From positions 1 through 41,637 of the forward strand of contig CAMAZH010000023.1 of NCBI GenBank assembly GCA_945863035.1: a DNA stretch of 41,637 nt. The letters run 5' to 3'. The position numbers and the translations under genes are program-made. How positions within the stretch are numbered: position 1 is the stretch's first letter; each line of letters opens with the position of its first letter. Under the pieces are notes generated by a model. The model had not been told where the DNA came from and searched no databases. It saw only the letters and a list, made by a program, of their open reading frames with translations. This document shows positions 16,308-24,756 of the stretch, one piece after another. This DNA comes from Chitinophaga pinensis (GTDB taxonomy: Bacteria > Bacteroidota > Bacteroidia > Bacteroidales > GCA-2748055).

Positions 16308-16766
16308 ATGGATGGATTACCTCTTATAAAATCTGATTTCGAATCACCTTGTGTTTTCTACACTATTAAAAAGCCCGATATTGAGTCGGGCAGCACCTAT
16401 TATTTTCAAACCGGAAGTGGCCTCAGCTATCAGGTTACTTTTGGAAAAAAGAAAAATAATTATCTTGGCAACATCGTCAATTTTAGTGTAATAAGTGAGG
16501 AGTATGAGGATGAGTATTCCGAAACCAACCGCGGGGAAGTATATAGTATTATCTGCACCATGATTGAGGTTTTGCGTATTTACCATGAAAACCATCCCTA
16601 TTCAAATTCCTATGAATTCTCGGGAGAATTTAAGGACAGTAGGGATGAAAAGGAAATCAGCATTCGCACCCGCCTTTATTACCGGGTTGCCTCAAGGGTT
16701 ATCGATCTGGAGCATTGGGATTTGCATCTGGATGGAAATAAAGTTGTGATATTACGAAAACATTAA
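16308..16766 (+). CDS. Conserved-looking small protein of unknown function
   Basis: This is a 152-residue soluble protein that I do not recognise. It has no signal peptide or membrane segment. It is rich in aromatic and acidic residues and seems to alternate strands: YYFQTGSGLSYQVTFGKKKNNYLGNIVNFSVI, then an acidic loop (EEYEDEYSETNRGE), then one helix (VYSIICTMIEVLRIYHENHPY), then SYEFSGEF and a basic segment IRTRLYYRVASRVI. The NRGEVYSII...RIYHENHP...F-x-G...RTRLYYR arrangement resembles small DUF6934-like proteins of Bacteroidota, but the match is by eye only. It lies 22 bases after radA and 3 bases before the ABC ATPase. The placement and spacing support a real gene. Confidence 0.72.
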   Translation: MDGLPLIKSDFESPCVFYTIKKPDIESGSTYYFQTGSGLSYQVTFGKKKNNYLGNIVNFSVISEEYEDEYSETNRGEVYSIICTMIEVLRIYHENHPYSNSYEFSGEFKDSRDEKEISIRTRLYYRVASRVIDLEHWDLHLDGNKVVILRKH

Positions 16767-16769
16767 CAA

Positions 16770-18473
16770 ATGGCTGTTTTACTTGAAGTTACCGGCCTTT
16801 GTCTTGCTTTGGGCGGGAACTCCCCGAAAACACTTGTAAACAACATTTCCTTTACCCTCGGTGAGGGAAAAGTTCTGGGAATAGTTGGGGAATCCGGTTC
16901 AGGCAAATCACTTACAGCGCTGTCAATAACCCGCCTTCTGCCTGAAAATATCACAATGGCTTCCGGCAAAATTGTATTTTATAACTTGGGCGAAGCCGTC
17001 GAACTCTCATCCCCCGAAATAAAAGATATCCGGAACTACCGTGGGAAAAGCATTGCCATGATATTCCAGGAGCCTATGACTTCGCTGAACCCTTCGATGA
17101 GGTGCGGAAGGCAAATTGAAGAAGCGATTTTGGCCCATCGGAAAACTAAACCCGCTGCACTTAAGGAAAAGGTTATTTCACTGCTTCACGAGGTTAACCT
17201 CCCACGGCCTGAAATTTTGTACGATTCTTATCCGCATCAGCTTTCAGGAGGACAAAGGCAACGACTTATGATTGCCATGGCATTAAGCGCCGACCCCTCT
17301 GTTCTGATTGCGGATGAGCCTACCACGGCTTTGGATGTGACGGTTCAGAAAAACATCATTTTGCTTCTTCAAAAGCTCAAGGAATCCAGGGGCTTGTCCA
17401 TAATTTTTATTTCCCACGATCTTCGGCTTATACGCGAAATTGCCGATGATGTACTGGTGATGCGAAAAGGGGAGATATCGGAATATGCTGAGGCAGGGAA
17501 ACTCTTTGCCGAGCCTTCATCGGCATACACAAAAGGTCTTATTGCCTGTCAGCCGCCCCTTGATCATAAGCCCGAGAGACTTCTCACTATCAGGGACTTT
17601 GAGATGGCGAAGGGTGAACTCCCCCGTGAAGAAAGAAAGAGCAATGAGATTGATTATTCGCAGGAGCCAATTTTGAGAATCGAGAATCTCAGTGTGAATT
17701 ATTCGGTGCCGGGCGGTTTGTTTTCGAAAAGGGCTGGTAGTTTTAAGGCAGTGGACAAAGTGAGTCTGGAAATTTACCCCGGCGAAACCCTTGGATTGGT
17801 TGGTGAATCGGGTTGCGGGAAAACGACCATCGGGAAAACAATTTTGAAACTCATACAAGCTAACGAAGGGGATATTTATTTCCGGGGGATGCGAATTGGT
17901 TCGTTGAGGTCTAAGGCTCTCCGCACTTTTCGGAAATCGGTACAGGTTGTTTTTCAGGACCCGTTTTCATCGCTGAATCCCCGGCAGACCATACAGTCGA
18001 TGTTAAACGAGGCACTAGAGGTTCATAAACCGGGGTTGGATCTGCGGGGGAGAAGGGATCGGATCGCTGAATTGCTTATTAATGTTGGGCTTACTGAAGA
18101 CGATGTGTATAAATACCCGCATCAGTTTTCGGGCGGGCAGAGGCAGCGGATCAGTATAGCTCGAAGCCTTGCTCCGGAACCCGAGTTTCTGGTGCTTGAC
18201 GAATCGGTTTCTGCACTTGATGTTTCCGTTCAGGCTCAGGTTCTGAACTTACTTAACGATTTAAAGGAAAAGTATGGACTTAGCTACCTGTTTATCTCTC
18301 ATGATCTTTCGGTTGTGAAATACATGTCGGACCGTATTGTTGTTATGCATGCCGGAATTATTGAAGAATCAGGCGATCCCGAAAAAATATTTCACCATCC
18401 GGAAAAAGAGTACACGCGTTCGCTTATTTCGGCGATACCCGGTTATCAGTATTCTTCCGCATCCACATCATAG
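16770..18473 (+). CDS. ABC transporter with two ATP-binding domains (oligopeptide/dipeptide type)
   Basis: This 567-residue protein is a tandem fusion of two Dpp/Opp-type ATPases, like YejF or GsiA. The first half has Walker A GESGSGKS (about residues 39-46), EPMTSLNPSMRCGRQIEEAI, the signature LSGGQRQRLMIAMAL, and Walker B VLIADEPTTALDVTV. The second half repeats this with GESGCGKTT, FQDPFSSLNPRQTI, FSGGQRQRISIARSL and LVLDESVSALDVSVQ. It would power import of peptides or similar solutes with separate permeases. None is encoded nearby, so it is an orphan ATPase gene here. Its last 28 bases overlap the end of the convergent penicillin-binding protein gene. Confidence 0.93.
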   Translation: MAVLLEVTGLCLALGGNSPKTLVNNISFTLGEGKVLGIVGESGSGKSLTALSITRLLPENITMASGKIVFYNLGEAVELSSPEIKDIRNYRGKSIAMIFQEPMTSLNPSMRCGRQIEEAILAHRKTKPAALKEKVISLLHEVNLPRPEILYDSYPHQLSGGQRQRLMIAMALSADPSVLIADEPTTALDVTVQKNIILLLQKLKESRGLSIIFISHDLRLIREIADDVLVMRKGEISEYAEAGKLFAEPSSAYTKGLIACQPPLDHKPERLLTIRDFEMAKGELPREERKSNEIDYSQEPILRIENLSVNYSVPGGLFSKRAGSFKAVDKVSLEIYPGETLGLVGESGCGKTTIGKTILKLIQANEGDIYFRGMRIGSLRSKALRTFRKSVQVVFQDPFSSLNPRQTIQSMLNEALEVHKPGLDLRGRRDRIAELLINVGLTEDDVYKYPHQFSGGQRQRISIARSLAPEPEFLVLDESVSALDVSVQAQVLNLLNDLKEKYGLSYLFISHDLSVVKYMSDRIVVMHAGIIEESGDPEKIFHHPEKEYTRSLISAIPGYQYSSASTS

Positions 18474-20809
18474 GTTATCACAGTATTCTGGTAGCGTGTG
18501 TCGCCCTCATAATCGGGGCAGTTAAGATAAATACTGAAGTCCTGGGGCGGGGTGAAGATATCCTCCTGTTTAACATTAAGGGAACTGTCTGCATAAACCT
18601 TCTGCAAAAAATAGCCGTAAATCGGGAGTGCCATATATCCACCTGAACCCTGGGTGAGATTGTCGAAATGAACAGAGCGGTCTTCAGCGCCTACCCAAGC
18701 GCCAGCAGTAAGATTGGGCGTGATCCCCATATACCATCCGTCTGACTGATTCTGCGTGGTTCCGGTTTTGCCTCCCATTTCGCCTGTGAAATTGAAGAAC
18801 CATCTTAGCCTTCCACCAGTGCCACGGTCAACCACACCGCGAAGAAGCTGTACCATAAGGTAAGCGGTTTTCTCGCTGATTGCTTCCACTTGCTGGGGAT
18901 GGAAAGTAGCAAGGAGGTTACCGTTTTTGTCTTCAATATCCGTTACAAAAATGGGCTGGATATAAACGCCTTTGTTGGGGAAAGTGTTAAAAGCGCCCAC
19001 CATTTCAACCATGCTAATATCGGAGGTTCCATAGATCACCGAGGGTACGGCATCGATTTTACTGGTGACCCCCATTTTGCGAATGATCTCGATCACAGCC
19101 TGGGGATTGTATTTTTTCACCAGCGCGGCGGATATGAAGTTTACCGAATGGGCAAGGCCCCATTTCAGGGTCACCATCTTGCCTTCCATGTCGAAGTTGC
19201 CTGAATTTCGTGGTGTCCATGTCGAGTCGCGGTCTGCAAAGGTAACCGGACTGTTAAGTACCAGATCGCAGGGCTTGTCGCCTTCCTGCATGGCCAGGGT
19301 ATAGAGGAAGGGCTTTATGGTAGAACCCACTTGCCGTTTACCCTGGGTTACATGGTCGTATTGGAAGTATTTGTAGTTGTGTCCGCCAACATAGGCTTTT
19401 ACATGTCCGGTTGAAGGTTCCATGGCCAAAAACCCGGTTCTCAGGAAAAACTTGTAATAGCGGACCGAATCGAGAGGGGTCATAATAGTGTCTATGTCGC
19501 CATCCCAACTAAAAACCCTCATTTTTCGCGGGGTTCTGAAAATTTTCATAATCGAGTCCTGTTCAAGTCCTTTAGCCCTCAGATTGCGGTAGGTATCGGT
19601 TCGGCGAACGGACTGCATCATTATTCTGTTGACATCCTCAGAAGTTAAGTCTTCGGAAAAAGGGGCAGACCTATGTCTTTTTTGATTTTGAAAAAACTCT
19701 TTTTGCAGAGTTCCGCCAAGATGTTTTTCCACTGCTTCTTCGGCATATTTCTGCATTTTATAATTGATAGCAGTGTTTATCCTAAGTCCGTCGCGGTAAA
19801 GGTTGTAGGGGGAGCCGTCGGGCTTGAAATTTTTATTGCACCAACCATAGAGTGGATCGGTTTCCCATTTCACCGAGTCTTCATGAAAGCGATCGTAGGA
19901 GAAATAGTTTGCTTTTTCCGGCTTTCCTGCCATCATGATGGTCCTGACGTAGGTTCTGAAATGTGTGGCATAGCCAACGTTATGGCTCTGAATCCTGTAA
20001 TTGAGCTCAATAGGGATCTGTAAAACCGAGTCGCGCACCTCCCGGGTAATGAAATTGTATTTGGCCATTTGCTGAATGACCACGTTTCGGCGTTTAAGTG
20101 AATTTTCGGGGTTCATTACCGGGCTGTAATAGGTGGGAGCTCGAAGAGTCCCGACGAGCACGGCAGCCTGTTCGATTTTAAGTGAGTCGGGGGTGGTGTC
20201 GAAAAAAATCCTCGAAGCTGTTTTTATTCCGAAGGTCTCATGGCCAAAGGTCACTGTATTCAGGTACATCACGAGAATTTCGTTTTTTGTGTAGTAGCGT
20301 TCAAGCCTGACGGCCGTGTTCCATTCTTTGAACTTTATCAGAATCAGGTTTATTTTCCTGACTAGTTTATTCTTACCCTTGATATTCCTGGTGTCGAAAA
20401 GGTTTTTTGCAAGCTGCTGGGTAATTGTGCTACCTCCCCCGGCATTCTGGCCCCCAAGCACAGTTCTGAAAAAAACACGTACCAGTCCCCGGGCATCTAT
20501 GCCGGAATGTTTTTTGAAACGGATGTCTTCCGTAGCTATCAGGGCGTTAATAAGGTTTGGTGACAGATCATGGTACTCGACAAACGTGCGGTTTTCAATA
20601 TAAATCTTCCCGAGTAAAACACTGTCGCTCGAATAAACTTCGGAAGCCAGGTTGTTCTGAGGGTTTTCAAGGTCCTCAAACGTAGGCAGATATCCTAACT
20701 TCCTCTGGGATATCAGGATAAACAGAATAATAATAATCAGAACAGGAATTATGAAAAGGGCCCACAAAATTCTTAGGTAGCGGGCGTTTGAATTGCTTTT
20801 TAAGGACAT
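18446..20809 (-). CDS. Class A penicillin-binding protein (PBP1A-like transglycosylase/transpeptidase)
   Basis: This 787-residue bifunctional peptidoglycan synthase is anchored by one N-terminal membrane helix (about residues 14-33). The GT51 domain shows ATEDIRFKKHSGID with the catalytic Glu94 and GGGSTITQQLAKNLF. The transpeptidase domain shows STIKPF (active Ser496, Lys499), SVN (555-557) and KTGTTQ (from Lys681). It would polymerise and cross-link lipid II in the periplasm. I chose ATG 20809 over the TTG at 20830, because the TTG overlaps a good -7 promoter element (TAATTTTG, 20828-20835) and so would lie upstream of the transcript start. The 3' end overlaps the ABC gene by 28 bases on opposite strands. 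It is divergent from topA. Confidence 0.94.
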   Translation of the reverse strand: MSLKSNSNARYLRILWALFIIPVLIIIILFILISQRKLGYLPTFEDLENPQNNLASEVYSSDSVLLGKIYIENRTFVEYHDLSPNLINALIATEDIRFKKHSGIDARGLVRVFFRTVLGGQNAGGGSTITQQLAKNLFDTRNIKGKNKLVRKINLILIKFKEWNTAVRLERYYTKNEILVMYLNTVTFGHETFGIKTASRIFFDTTPDSLKIEQAAVLVGTLRAPTYYSPVMNPENSLKRRNVVIQQMAKYNFITREVRDSVLQIPIELNYRIQSHNVGYATHFRTYVRTIMMAGKPEKANYFSYDRFHEDSVKWETDPLYGWCNKNFKPDGSPYNLYRDGLRINTAINYKMQKYAEEAVEKHLGGTLQKEFFQNQKRHRSAPFSEDLTSEDVNRIMMQSVRRTDTYRNLRAKGLEQDSIMKIFRTPRKMRVFSWDGDIDTIMTPLDSVRYYKFFLRTGFLAMEPSTGHVKAYVGGHNYKYFQYDHVTQGKRQVGSTIKPFLYTLAMQEGDKPCDLVLNSPVTFADRDSTWTPRNSGNFDMEGKMVTLKWGLAHSVNFISAALVKKYNPQAVIEIIRKMGVTSKIDAVPSVIYGTSDISMVEMVGAFNTFPNKGVYIQPIFVTDIEDKNGNLLATFHPQQVEAISEKTAYLMVQLLRGVVDRGTGGRLRWFFNFTGEMGGKTGTTQNQSDGWYMGITPNLTAGAWVGAEDRSVHFDNLTQGSGGYMALPIYGYFLQKVYADSSLNVKQEDIFTPPQDFSIYLNCPDYEGDTRYQNTVITYDVDAEEY

Positions 20810-20827
20810 AGCATTATAGCTTTGCGA

Positions 20828-20854
20828 CAAAATTAATAATTATTTTCATTCAAA
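20828..20854 (-). promoter_or_regulatory. Putative promoter of the class A PBP gene
   Basis: On the minus strand TTTG (20854-20851) precedes TAATTTTG (20835-20828), which matches the Bacteroidota -7 consensus exactly. The spacer is 15 bases, slightly short. The ATG at 20809 would follow the transcript start by only a few bases, which argues against the upstream TTG as the start codon. Confidence 0.5.
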
Positions 20855-20874
20855 ATTTTGATCTTGGCTTTGTA

Positions 20875-20903
20875 TTTGATTTACTTTGCACATTTTAATT
20901 TTG
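20875..20903 (+). promoter_or_regulatory. Possible promoter of topA
   Basis: TTTG at 20875-20878 and TAATTTTG at 20896-20903 are separated by 17 bases, within the range for Bacteroidota promoters. The leader to topA would be about 180 bases. The 257-base gap holding this site is AT-rich and has no credible gene. Confidence 0.35.
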
Positions 20904-21087
20904 ATATTTGAGCATCTTAAACATAAAGGCTCAAGCTACGAACATTATAATAATTGTTCCTGTTGTTCCGTTTTTGACCCATGAGATCAGAAAACTTTTT
21001 TACTGATTAGGAGGGTTGGGTTGTTTTTTGAGTTTCAAAAGTTTTTTTCAGAGTAAAATAGTAGTTCCTTTATAGATAGATTTAAAT

Positions 21088-23409
21088 ATGGAAGAAAACC
21101 TGGTAATCGTTGAGTCGCCTGCGAAGGCAAAAACTATTGAGAAGTTTCTGGGAAAGGATTATCTGGTGAAATCTAGTTTTGGTCATATCAGAGATCTTGC
21201 CAAAAAGAATCTTGGTATCGATATAAATAACAGTTATAAGCCGGAGTATATTGTTTCTCCCGATAAGAAAAAGGTAGTTGATGAGCTCAAAAAACTTGCA
21301 AAGGGTGCAAAAACAGTTTGGCTTGCATCTGATGAGGACCGTGAAGGGGAGGCTATTTCCTGGCACTTGTATGAAGTCTTGGGGCTCAAGCCTGAAAAGA
21401 CGCGGAGGATAGTTTTTCATGAAATCACGAAGGATGCCATTCTCAATGCAATTAAAACCCCTCGGTTTATTGATATCAACCTTGTTAATGCTCAGCAGGC
21501 TCGGCGTGTTCTGGATCGGCTTGTGGGTTTTGAGCTTTCGCCTCTTTTGTGGAAAAAGATCAAGCCATCGCTCTCGGCAGGAAGGGTGCAGTCGGTTGCA
21601 GTAAAACTGATTGTAGAACGTGAGAGGGAAATCAACGCTTTTCAGGTTAGTTCGTCCTTTCGGGTAGCGGCACATTTTAATATTACCGAACCAAAAGGAA
21701 AGGTTTCGGATCTGCAGGCGGAATTGGAAAAGCGCATAACGGAGGTATCCAATGCAAAGAGCCTGCTCGAAAAATTGAACGGGGCGGAATTCAGTGTGGC
21801 CGACGTCACTCAAAAGCCGGGAAAGAAATCGCCCTCGCCTCCGTTCACTACATCAACCCTTCAGCAGGAAGCCAGCAGGAAATTGGGTTTCTCGGTGGCA
21901 CAAACAATGACAATCGCCCAGCGCCTTTACGAAGCCGGGAAAATCACCTATATGAGAACCGACAGTGTTAACTTATCGCAGACGGCGATTTTAGGCTCTT
22001 CCGCTGCTATCGAAGCATTGTATGGGAAGGAATATGTGCATACCCGAAATTTCGTTACCAAATCCAAGGGGGCTCAGGAAGCACATGAGGCCATCCGCCC
22101 CACCTTCATGGAAAACAGCAGTGTTGACGGAAACAGCACAGAAAAGAGGCTCTATGAGCTGATCTGGAAAAGAACCCTGGCATCGCAAATGGCTGATGCA
22201 ATCCTGGAAAAAACAAATATTCGAATCAGCAATTCCAAAACACCTGATATGTTTGTCGCCACAGGTGAGGTTTTAAAATTCGACGGATTCCTTAAAGTAT
22301 ATATGGAGTCGAGCGATGACGAGAACCTCGATGAAGAATCTAAAGGCCTTCTTCCCCCGTTGAAAGCCGGAGACAAGCTCGATCTAAGGAAGATGGAAGC
22401 GGCCGAGAGATTCACCCTGCATCCGCCCCGCTATACCGAAGCCAGTCTGGTTAAAAAGATGGAGGAACTAGGAATCGGCCGACCATCAACCTATGCCCCT
22501 ACTATTTCAACGATTCAGCAAAGGGAATATGTTATAAAGGAGGACAGGGATGGGGGTACGCGTATCAGCAGGATCATTGTTCTCAGCAACAAAACCATAA
22601 AGGAATCCCAAAAGGAAGAAAACTTCGGATTTGAAAAATCCAAACTCTTCCCCACCGATATTGGCACCATTGTAAACGACTTCCTGGAACAATACTTCAA
22701 GGAGATTATGGACTACAATTTTACTGCAACGGTTGAAGCCGAGTTCGATCAGATTGCAGAGGGGAATATGGTATGGAGCACAATGATCGACAAGTTTTAC
22801 AAGCCTTTTCATATGAAAGTCGATGACACGGACAAAACCGGCGAACGTTCCAAAGGAGAGCGGGTCCTGGGAACCGATTCGGTTTCAGGAAAGCCTGTGC
22901 TTGTGAAAATTGGCCGATACGGACCTGTGGTGCAGATCGGGATTGCCACCGACGAGGAAAAACCCCGGTTTGCAAGTTTGCAGAAAGGACAGAGCCTTGA
23001 GACCATTACCTTGGAAGAGGCAATGGATCTCTTCAAGTTACCCCGCACCGTTGGCAGTTTCGAAGACAATGATGTTGTTATTGGGATCGGCCGGTTTGGC
23101 CCTTATGTCAGGCATCTGAGTAAGTTCTATTCCCTCAAAAAGGGCGTAGACGATCCAATGACGATAACTCTGGACAGAGCCATTGAACTAATTGAAGGCA
23201 AGCGTTCTGACGATAAAAACAAGCTTATCAAGTCGTTTGTGGAAGATCCGGAGATCCAGATTCTTAATGGTCGGTACGGTCCTTATATAGCTGTGGGAAA
23301 GAGCAATTTCAAGATCCCCAAAGCAAAGGATCCTGCAAGCTTAAGCTACGAGGAGTGTAAGGCCATAATTAAGGCAGGCCCTACAAAACCTGTAAAGAAG
23401 AAGAAATAA
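21088..23409 (+). CDS. topA: DNA topoisomerase I
   Basis: This 773-residue type IA topoisomerase relaxes negative supercoils. The TOPRIM domain begins LVIVESPAKAKTIEKFLG with Glu9, and the metal-binding D-x-D-x-E is Asp82, Asp84 and Glu86 in SDEDREGEA. The DNA-cleaving tyrosine is Tyr288 in ITYMRTDSVNLS. TEASLVKKMEELGIGRPSTYAPTISTIQ near residue 450 is a family hallmark. The C-terminus has no four-cysteine zinc fingers; it has repeated G-R-[FY]-G-P-Y units (near GRFGPYVRH and GRYGPYIA) and a lysine tail, the arrangement common in Bacteroidota. The ureohydrolase-like gene starts 9 bases downstream, so the two are likely co-transcribed. Confidence 0.97.
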   Translation: MEENLVIVESPAKAKTIEKFLGKDYLVKSSFGHIRDLAKKNLGIDINNSYKPEYIVSPDKKKVVDELKKLAKGAKTVWLASDEDREGEAISWHLYEVLGLKPEKTRRIVFHEITKDAILNAIKTPRFIDINLVNAQQARRVLDRLVGFELSPLLWKKIKPSLSAGRVQSVAVKLIVEREREINAFQVSSSFRVAAHFNITEPKGKVSDLQAELEKRITEVSNAKSLLEKLNGAEFSVADVTQKPGKKSPSPPFTTSTLQQEASRKLGFSVAQTMTIAQRLYEAGKITYMRTDSVNLSQTAILGSSAAIEALYGKEYVHTRNFVTKSKGAQEAHEAIRPTFMENSSVDGNSTEKRLYELIWKRTLASQMADAILEKTNIRISNSKTPDMFVATGEVLKFDGFLKVYMESSDDENLDEESKGLLPPLKAGDKLDLRKMEAAERFTLHPPRYTEASLVKKMEELGIGRPSTYAPTISTIQQREYVIKEDRDGGTRISRIIVLSNKTIKESQKEENFGFEKSKLFPTDIGTIVNDFLEQYFKEIMDYNFTATVEAEFDQIAEGNMVWSTMIDKFYKPFHMKVDDTDKTGERSKGERVLGTDSVSGKPVLVKIGRYGPVVQIGIATDEEKPRFASLQKGQSLETITLEEAMDLFKLPRTVGSFEDNDVVIGIGRFGPYVRHLSKFYSLKKGVDDPMTITLDRAIELIEGKRSDDKNKLIKSFVEDPEIQILNGRYGPYIAVGKSNFKIPKAKDPASLSYEECKAIIKAGPTKPVKKKK

Positions 23410-23418
23410 TAATTAAGT

Positions 23419-24576
23419 ATGGATCTAAATGATTACTTCAATCCGGTAAGTCTTGAAAAACCGGCTGTTCATATGATTCCTGATGATCTTACATTCAGCA
23501 GGAAGATTAAGATTCATACCCCCGATCAGAAGATTTCCAATGTGGCCGACTACGATATTGCCATTATTGGGATTCCGGACGACAAGAATGCCTTTATCAA
23601 AGGTTCGGCTGCCGCGCCGGATGCCGTTAGAGAGCGTCTATACCAATTGTCCAGCATCAACCGCAAAACCAGGATCATCGATTTGGGAAACCTTAAAATT
23701 ACTGATAATCCCAATGACAGTTATTTTGCTTTACGGGATATTTTGCTGGAGCTTATCGGGAAATCGGTTGTGGCAGTTATCATTGGCGGAAGTCAGGACC
23801 TGAGCTATGGAGTTGATTTAGCCTTGAATCAAAAAAAGGAGGTTTACCATCTATTAAGCATGGATTCCAGGCTGGATTTGGGGTTTAAAGAAAAATCAAT
23901 TACTTCAAGAAACTATCTGGACACTTTATTGTCCGATAAGGATCCGAAACTCTTCAACTACACTAACCTTGGCCATCAGACCTACTTTACGCCCGATCGT
24001 TTAAAAGACCTGATCGACAAAAAAGGCTATGAGAGTCTTCGGTTGGGATACGTGCGTTCAAACCTCTCCAGCGTAGAGCCTCAGATCCGGGATGCTGATT
24101 TTGTAAGTTTGGATATGAGTTGTGTCAGGCAGTCTGACGCACCAGGTGTCACCCTTCCTTCACCCAACGGTTTTTTTGGCCACGAAATTTGTCAGCTTGC
24201 CCGTTATGCCGGAGCTGCCACAGGGATCAAGGCCTTTGGAATTTTCGAGCTGTCGCCTGAGAACGACATAAATGGGCATACTGTTCATCTGGCTGCCCAA
24301 ACCCTATGGTATTTCCTCGATGGTTACTCCATCAAAATCAAAGAGAACCCGCAGTTGGGCGGGGCAACCAAGTTTATTGTGAACATGCAATCGGCCGGAC
24401 AGGATATAAGCTTTTATAAAAGTTTAAAGACAGAGCGCTGGTGGATGGAAATTCCCGCAATCAATCCGCTGACGGGCCTGAATTATATAATTTCCTGTAA
24501 TTATGAGGATTATCAGCTTGCCAGTACGGATGAAATTCCCGAAAGATGGTGGAAATCATTTCACAGACTGGCATAA
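23419..24576 (+). CDS. Ureohydrolase (arginase/formimidoylglutamase)-fold protein with degenerate metal site
   Basis: This 385-residue protein has the arginase fold pattern: DIAIIGIPDDKN, then GSAAAPDAVRERLYQL, a Rossmann-like core and a C-terminal TGIKAFGIFELSPENDINGHTVHLAAQ. Active enzymes bind two Mn ions through GGDHS, DAHxD and SxDxDxxDP. Here these read GGSQD (residues 123-127), DSRLD (149-153) and SLDMS (230-234), so both histidines and one aspartate are replaced and hydrolysis is unlikely. Two extra segments (about 155-205 and a C-terminal tail with ERWWMEIPAINPLTGLNYIISCNYEDY) are longer than in arginases. It sits between topA and the porPKLMN operon. A structural or regulatory role linked to secretion is only inference from position. 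Confidence 0.82.
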   Translation: MDLNDYFNPVSLEKPAVHMIPDDLTFSRKIKIHTPDQKISNVADYDIAIIGIPDDKNAFIKGSAAAPDAVRERLYQLSSINRKTRIIDLGNLKITDNPNDSYFALRDILLELIGKSVVAVIIGGSQDLSYGVDLALNQKKEVYHLLSMDSRLDLGFKEKSITSRNYLDTLLSDKDPKLFNYTNLGHQTYFTPDRLKDLIDKKGYESLRLGYVRSNLSSVEPQIRDADFVSLDMSCVRQSDAPGVTLPSPNGFFGHEICQLARYAGAATGIKAFGIFELSPENDINGHTVHLAAQTLWYFLDGYSIKIKENPQLGGATKFIVNMQSAGQDISFYKSLKTERWWMEIPAINPLTGLNYIISCNYEDYQLASTDEIPERWWKSFHRLA

Positions 24577-24659
24577 TCCGCTAGAATTATTTCCCCGGTA
24601 AACACCTTATATATAATTCGTTAAGAAATAATGCCAGACGCATTTGCAGATAGTTTGAC

Positions 24660-24683
24660 TTATTAACAATATTATGTTAATAA
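24660..24683. promoter_or_regulatory. Dyad TATTAACA-N6-TGTTAATA upstream of the porP promoter
   Basis: TATTAACA (24661-24668) and TGTTAATA (24675-24682) are perfect inverted arms, extended by one more T/A pair to 9 bases each. The dyad ends 3 bases before the putative -33 TTTG of the porP promoter. The same two arms, with a 5-base spacer, occur at 37687-37707 upstream of a decayed transposase gene. An activator or repressor site is a reasonable inference. Confidence 0.5.
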
Positions 24684-24685
24684 AA

Positions 24686-24718
24686 TTTGTTACTGAGAAG
24701 GATTTTTACTTATTTTAG
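24686..24718 (+). promoter_or_regulatory. Putative promoter of the porPKLMN operon
   Basis: TTTG (24686-24689) and TATTTTAG (24711-24718) are 21 bases apart; the -7 element has one mismatch to TAnnTTTG. Transcription would start about 30-50 bases before the porP start codon. Confidence 0.5.
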
Positions 24719-24756
24719 CGAGTCTTAAAAGGCTCTGGAGCGTTGTATTAAAGTAG

